Assembly (NCBI RefSeq): GCF_936927845.1
Contig: NZ_CAKZHV010000043.1
Span: 1 to 6,453 of the forward strand
Origin: an uncultured Sphingomonas sp.
Lineage (GTDB): Bacteria > Pseudomonadota > Alphaproteobacteria > Sphingomonadales > Sphingomonadaceae
DNA length: 6,453 nt
Direction: 5' to 3'
Position 1 is the stretch's first letter. The number at the start of each line of letters is the position of its first letter. This document shows positions 3,435-6,453 of this stretch, piece by piece. Position numbers and translations under genes: made by a program. A model generated the notes under the pieces. It ran no database searches. It saw only the letters and a program-made list of their open reading frames with translations, and was not told the DNA's origin.

Positions 3435-6404
3435 ATGCCGACCAAGACCATCCTGTCGCCCGCGCAGCGTGCTGTGATCTTCGACCCGCCTGCCGATCGC
3501 GCGACGATCGAACGGCTCTATACGCTCGGTCCCGACGATCTGGCACAGGTGGCGCGACGTCGGCGCGGGGCGAACCGGCTCGGCTATGCGGTGCAGCTTT
3601 GCTACCTGCGTCATCCCGGTCGCAGGCTACTGACGGGGGATGCGGTGCCCGCCGCCATGCTCGCGCTGCTCGCCGATCAGATCGGGTGCGTAGCCGACGA
3701 CTTCACCGGCTATGCCACGCGCCCCACGACATTGCGCGAACACCGGGCCGAGATCGAAGCTCTGCTCGGTCTGCGCGCCTTCGCGCGGGTGGATGTACGG
3801 GCGATGCTGGCGCTGGGATCGGAGATTGCCGCTTCGACTGATAGAGGTGAGACGATCGTCACAGGCATGGTCGATCGCTTGCGGGCGGACCGGATCGTAC
3901 TGCCGGCGACATCGACGCTGGAACGGCTCGCCCTCATCGTGCGGACACGGGCGCGCAAGGCGGCCCATTCCAATCTGATCCGCGACTGTTCGACCGAACA
4001 GGAAGCCGCACTCGAACACATGATCGCCTCCGACGATGATGGGCGCACCCGGCTAGGATGGATACGCGAATGGCCGGAAGCACCATCGGCCGCGAACCTG
4101 AAGGGAATCGTCGAACGGCTCGACACCGTGCGCGGCATCGGGATCGCGGCTGATCGAGCACGACGTATCCATGCTGCTCGCTATGCCGTCATTGCGCGGA
4201 CCGCCGGCATCGTCACCGCCCAGCACCTGCGGCGTCTCGAACGTCCGCGCCGGCTCGCCATGCTCGTAGCTTCCGTGATCGAGATGGAAGCGACGTTGAC
4301 CGACGCCGCGCTGGTCATGGTGGAGAAGATGGTGGGCGCGCTGTTCCGCCGTGCCGACCGCACCCGCTCCGATCGGCTGCTCGGCCAGGCACGGATGCTG
4401 AAGGACACCGCGCGTTTCCATGCCCGGCTCGGTCGCCTGCTGGTAGATGCTCGTGCGAGCGGGCGCGACGCCTTCCGCGCGATCGACGCGAAGATGGGCT
4501 GGGATCAGCTCGAACGCAGCATCCGCTTTGCCGAGGATCTGACGCGCTCGGCCGATGACGGGCTGGAAGAAGTGGTCGAACGCTATCCCGCCGTGCGGCG
4601 TTTCGCCCCGACGTTTCTCGCCGCTTTCACCTTCCGCACCGCGCGGTTGGCTGATCCGCTGCTCGGCGCGATCGAGGTGCTGCGCACGATGTACCGCGAC
4701 GGTCGATCGGTCCTGCCGAAGCGAGTGCCGACCAGCTTCATCAAGCCGCGCTGGCGCAAGGTCGTGCAGCCGGCGGAAGGGACGATAGACCGGCGCGCCT
4801 ATGAGATCGCAGTGATCGCCCACCTGCGCGAGCGGCTCGGCTCGGGCAGCATCTGGGTGGACGGCAGCCGCGCCTATCGCACGCTCGACGACTATCAGCT
4901 GCCCATGCCCGCCTTCGAAGCGATGCGCGCGAGCGGCGATCTGCGCCTGGTTGTGCCGACCGACTTTTCCAAATGGTACGAGGAACGCCGCACCCTGTTG
5001 GCCCGGCGCATGACGGAGGTGGAGCGCGCAGCCGCAGCGGGCGAGCTGGTCGATGTGACGATCGAACGCGGGCAGTTGCTCATATCGTCGATCCGGCGAT
5101 CCCCGTCCGACGATGCCGATGCGCTAAAGGCCCGGCTCTACGCGATGCTGCCGCGCGTCCGAATCACCGATCTGCTGGTCGAGGTCGCCGCATGGTCGGG
5201 ATTCGCCGACCGTTTCGTCCATGCGCGCAGCGGCGCCCCCGCCTCCGACCAGTCCGCGCTGATGGGTGCGATCCTCGCCGATGCGACCAACCTCGGCCTG
5301 GGCCGCATGGCCGAAAGCTCGCGCGGGCTGACGTTGTCTCGCCTGCGCTGGACGGCGGAATGGCATGTGCGCGACGAAACCTATCTGTCGGCGCTGGCGG
5401 CGATCGTCGATTGCCATACCGCGCATCCGCTCGCGGCGGTCTGGGGACCGGGCGATACATCGTCGTCGGACGGGCAGTTCTTTCGTGCCGGTGGTCAGGG
5501 CGAGGCCCGCGCCGATCACAACGCCCGCTATGGCACCGAACCAGGCGTGCTGTTCTACACCCACGTCACCGACCGCTTCACGCCGTTCCACACCAAGGTC
5601 ATCGCCGCCAATGCCGGCGAGGCCGCGCATGTCCTCGACGGCCTGCTCGACCATGAAAGCGAGCTGGTCATCCGCGAACATGCGACCGATACCGCCGGCG
5701 CGGTCGATCATGTCTTCGGCCTGTGCCATCTGCTCGGCTTCCGCTTCGCGCCCCGCATCCGCGACCTCAACGAGCGCCGGCTCTACAGCCTGTCGCCGCT
5801 CGACTCGTGGCCGACGCTGCGCCCGCTCGTCGCCGGTCCGGTCAAGATCCGCGCGATCGAGGAGAACTGGGACGAAACCCTGCGCCTTGCCGCCTCGATC
5901 CGCGCCGGCACGGTGAGCGCCTCGGTCATGCTCCGCAAGCTGGCGGGCTTCCCGCGTCAGAACTCGGTCGCCCGCGCGCTGCGGGAGATAGGTCGGATCG
6001 AACGCACCCTGTTCATGCTCGACTGGTTCGATGATCCCGACCAGCGTCGTCGCACCGGCAGCATTCTCAACAAGGGCGAGGCCCGCAACGCGCTCGCCCG
6101 CGCCATCTTCTTCAACCGCCTCGGCGAACTGCGCGACCGCACCTTCGAGAACCAGCGCCATCGCGCCTCCGGCCTGACCCTCGTCACCGCGGCCATGACG
6201 CTCTGGAACACCGTCTATCTCGACCGAGCTGTCCGTCATCTGCGCGGCAGCGGCGTCGACGTGCCCGACGAGCTGCTCGCCCACGTCGCCCCTCTGGGCT
6301 GGGAGCATATCGGCCTCACCGGCGACTATCTCTGGGGCGAGATCGACAAACCTCGCGAGCGGTTCAGGCCGCTGCGCCTCCACCAGCAAAGCCGGGACGC
6401 TTAG
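3435..6404 (+). CDS. tnpA: TnpA, Tn3-family DDE transposase
   Basis: The 989-residue transposase binds the terminal repeats and carries out replicative transposition. The N-terminal part (LSPAQRAVIFDPPAD onward) is the DUF4158-type DNA-binding region, and the C-terminal 400 residues are the Tn3-family DDE domain. The likely catalytic triad is D679 (SSSDGQFF), D752 (ATDTAGAVDHVF) and E882 (NKGEARNALARA). The spacing of 73 and 130 residues agrees with that reported for Tn4430 TnpA (72 and 130). The family endings RDRTFENQRHRASGL, MTLWNTVYL and LGWEHIGLTGDYLWG are present. I prefer ATG 3435, which has AGGA 5 bases upstream; GTG 3417 would add six residues but lacks a ribosome binding site and lies in a hairpin. 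The frame is uninterrupted and the length is normal, so the enzyme looks functional. Its last two codons (including the stop) lie inside the right terminal repeat. Confidence 0.95.
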   Translation: MPTKTILSPAQRAVIFDPPADRATIERLYTLGPDDLAQVARRRRGANRLGYAVQLCYLRHPGRRLLTGDAVPAAMLALLADQIGCVADDFTGYATRPTTLREHRAEIEALLGLRAFARVDVRAMLALGSEIAASTDRGETIVTGMVDRLRADRIVLPATSTLERLALIVRTRARKAAHSNLIRDCSTEQEAALEHMIASDDDGRTRLGWIREWPEAPSAANLKGIVERLDTVRGIGIAADRARRIHAARYAVIARTAGIVTAQHLRRLERPRRLAMLVASVIEMEATLTDAALVMVEKMVGALFRRADRTRSDRLLGQARMLKDTARFHARLGRLLVDARASGRDAFRAIDAKMGWDQLERSIRFAEDLTRSADDGLEEVVERYPAVRRFAPTFLAAFTFRTARLADPLLGAIEVLRTMYRDGRSVLPKRVPTSFIKPRWRKVVQPAEGTIDRRAYEIAVIAHLRERLGSGSIWVDGSRAYRTLDDYQLPMPAFEAMRASGDLRLVVPTDFSKWYEERRTLLARRMTEVERAAAAGELVDVTIERGQLLISSIRRSPSDDADALKARLYAMLPRVRITDLLVEVAAWSGFADRFVHARSGAPASDQSALMGAILADATNLGLGRMAESSRGLTLSRLRWTAEWHVRDETYLSALAAIVDCHTAHPLAAVWGPGDTSSSDGQFFRAGGQGEARADHNARYGTEPGVLFYTHVTDRFTPFHTKVIAANAGEAAHVLDGLLDHESELVIREHATDTAGAVDHVFGLCHLLGFRFAPRIRDLNERRLYSLSPLDSWPTLRPLVAGPVKIRAIEENWDETLRLAASIRAGTVSASVMLRKLAGFPRQNSVARALREIGRIERTLFMLDWFDDPDQRRRTGSILNKGEARNALARAIFFNRLGELRDRTFENQRHRASGLTLVTAAMTLWNTVYLDRAVRHLRGSGVDVPDELLAHVAPLGWEHIGLTGDYLWGEIDKPRERFRPLRLHQQSRDA

Positions 6405-6453
6405 ACCCCATGACTGCCGGAGCCTTGGAGGCTCGAATCTGAGATGCTGATGA
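6399..6453 (-). repeat. Right terminal inverted repeat (IRR), 55 bp
   Basis: Exact reverse complement of bases 1-55, adjoining and partly overlapping the 3' end of tnpA, as is usual for Tn3-family elements. It carries the same internal 6-bp dyad. The stop codon of tnpA (TAG, 6402-6404) is made from the repeat's conserved inner CTAAG. Confidence 0.93.

Larger units (their letters stand above)
1..6453. mobile_element. Tn3-family transposon carrying a persulfide/sulfite detoxification cassette
   Basis: The whole window is bounded by a perfect 55-bp inverted repeat and contains the standard Tn3-family set: a transposase of about 1000 residues with a DDE triad, a serine resolvase transcribed away from it, and a palindrome-rich region between the two. 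The four cargo genes lie between the left repeat and tnpR, and tnpA abuts the right repeat. Members of this family move by replicative transposition through a cointegrate, which the resolvase then resolves at res. All genes are intact, so the element looks potentially active. No target-site duplication can be seen, because the window stops at the repeats. I cannot assign a named transposon. Confidence 0.88.

Noticed and set aside
5124..6389. A 421-codon open frame on the minus strand opposite the 3' half of tnpA
   Set aside because: It is wholly antisense to the conserved DDE domain. Long antisense frames arise by chance in GC-rich genes, and its translation shows no recognisable fold or motif.

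Overview
The window reads as one complete mobile element. Its first and last 55 bases are a perfect inverted repeat, and between them lie a Tn3-family transposase (TnpA, 989 aa), a divergently transcribed serine resolvase (TnpR, 208 aa), a resolution-site-like intergenic region and a four-gene cargo. The DNA is strongly GC-rich, and codon use and protein style point to an alphaproteobacterium. A sphingomonad-type host is my guess, but the sequence alone does not prove it.

Layout, left to right. Left terminal repeat (1-55). A metallo-beta-lactamase-fold persulfide dioxygenase on the minus strand (84-959). A short divergent control region (960-1027) with a perfect 14-bp AT-rich palindrome. Then a plus-strand run of three closely packed genes: an ArsR-family regulator of the BigR/SqrR type (1028-1345), a rhodanese fused to a two-helix membrane anchor (1350-1868) and a TauE/SafE-family anion exporter (1876-2655). 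Next comes tnpR on the minus strand (2679-3305), a res-like region with several dyads (3301-3434), tnpA on the plus strand (3435-6404) and the right terminal repeat (6399-6453), into which the tnpA stop codon falls.

The cargo makes sense as a self-regulated sulfane-sulfur detoxification cassette. The ArsR protein keeps the two cysteines that form the (per)sulfide-sensing switch in BigR and SqrR, and probably binds the palindrome between the divergent genes. When persulfides accumulate, repression would be lifted. The dioxygenase would then oxidise glutathione persulfide to sulfite, the membrane-tethered rhodanese would move sulfane sulfur between carriers, and the TauE/SafE protein would export the sulfite. 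No sulfide:quinone oxidoreductase is present, so the element seems to handle persulfide or sulfite downstream of sulfide oxidation, or to rely on a host enzyme.

I see no RNA gene, CRISPR array or toxin-antitoxin pair. The main novelty is the combination: a BigR-type sulfur-stress module as passenger of a Tn3-family transposon with an unusually long, atypically tipped terminal repeat.
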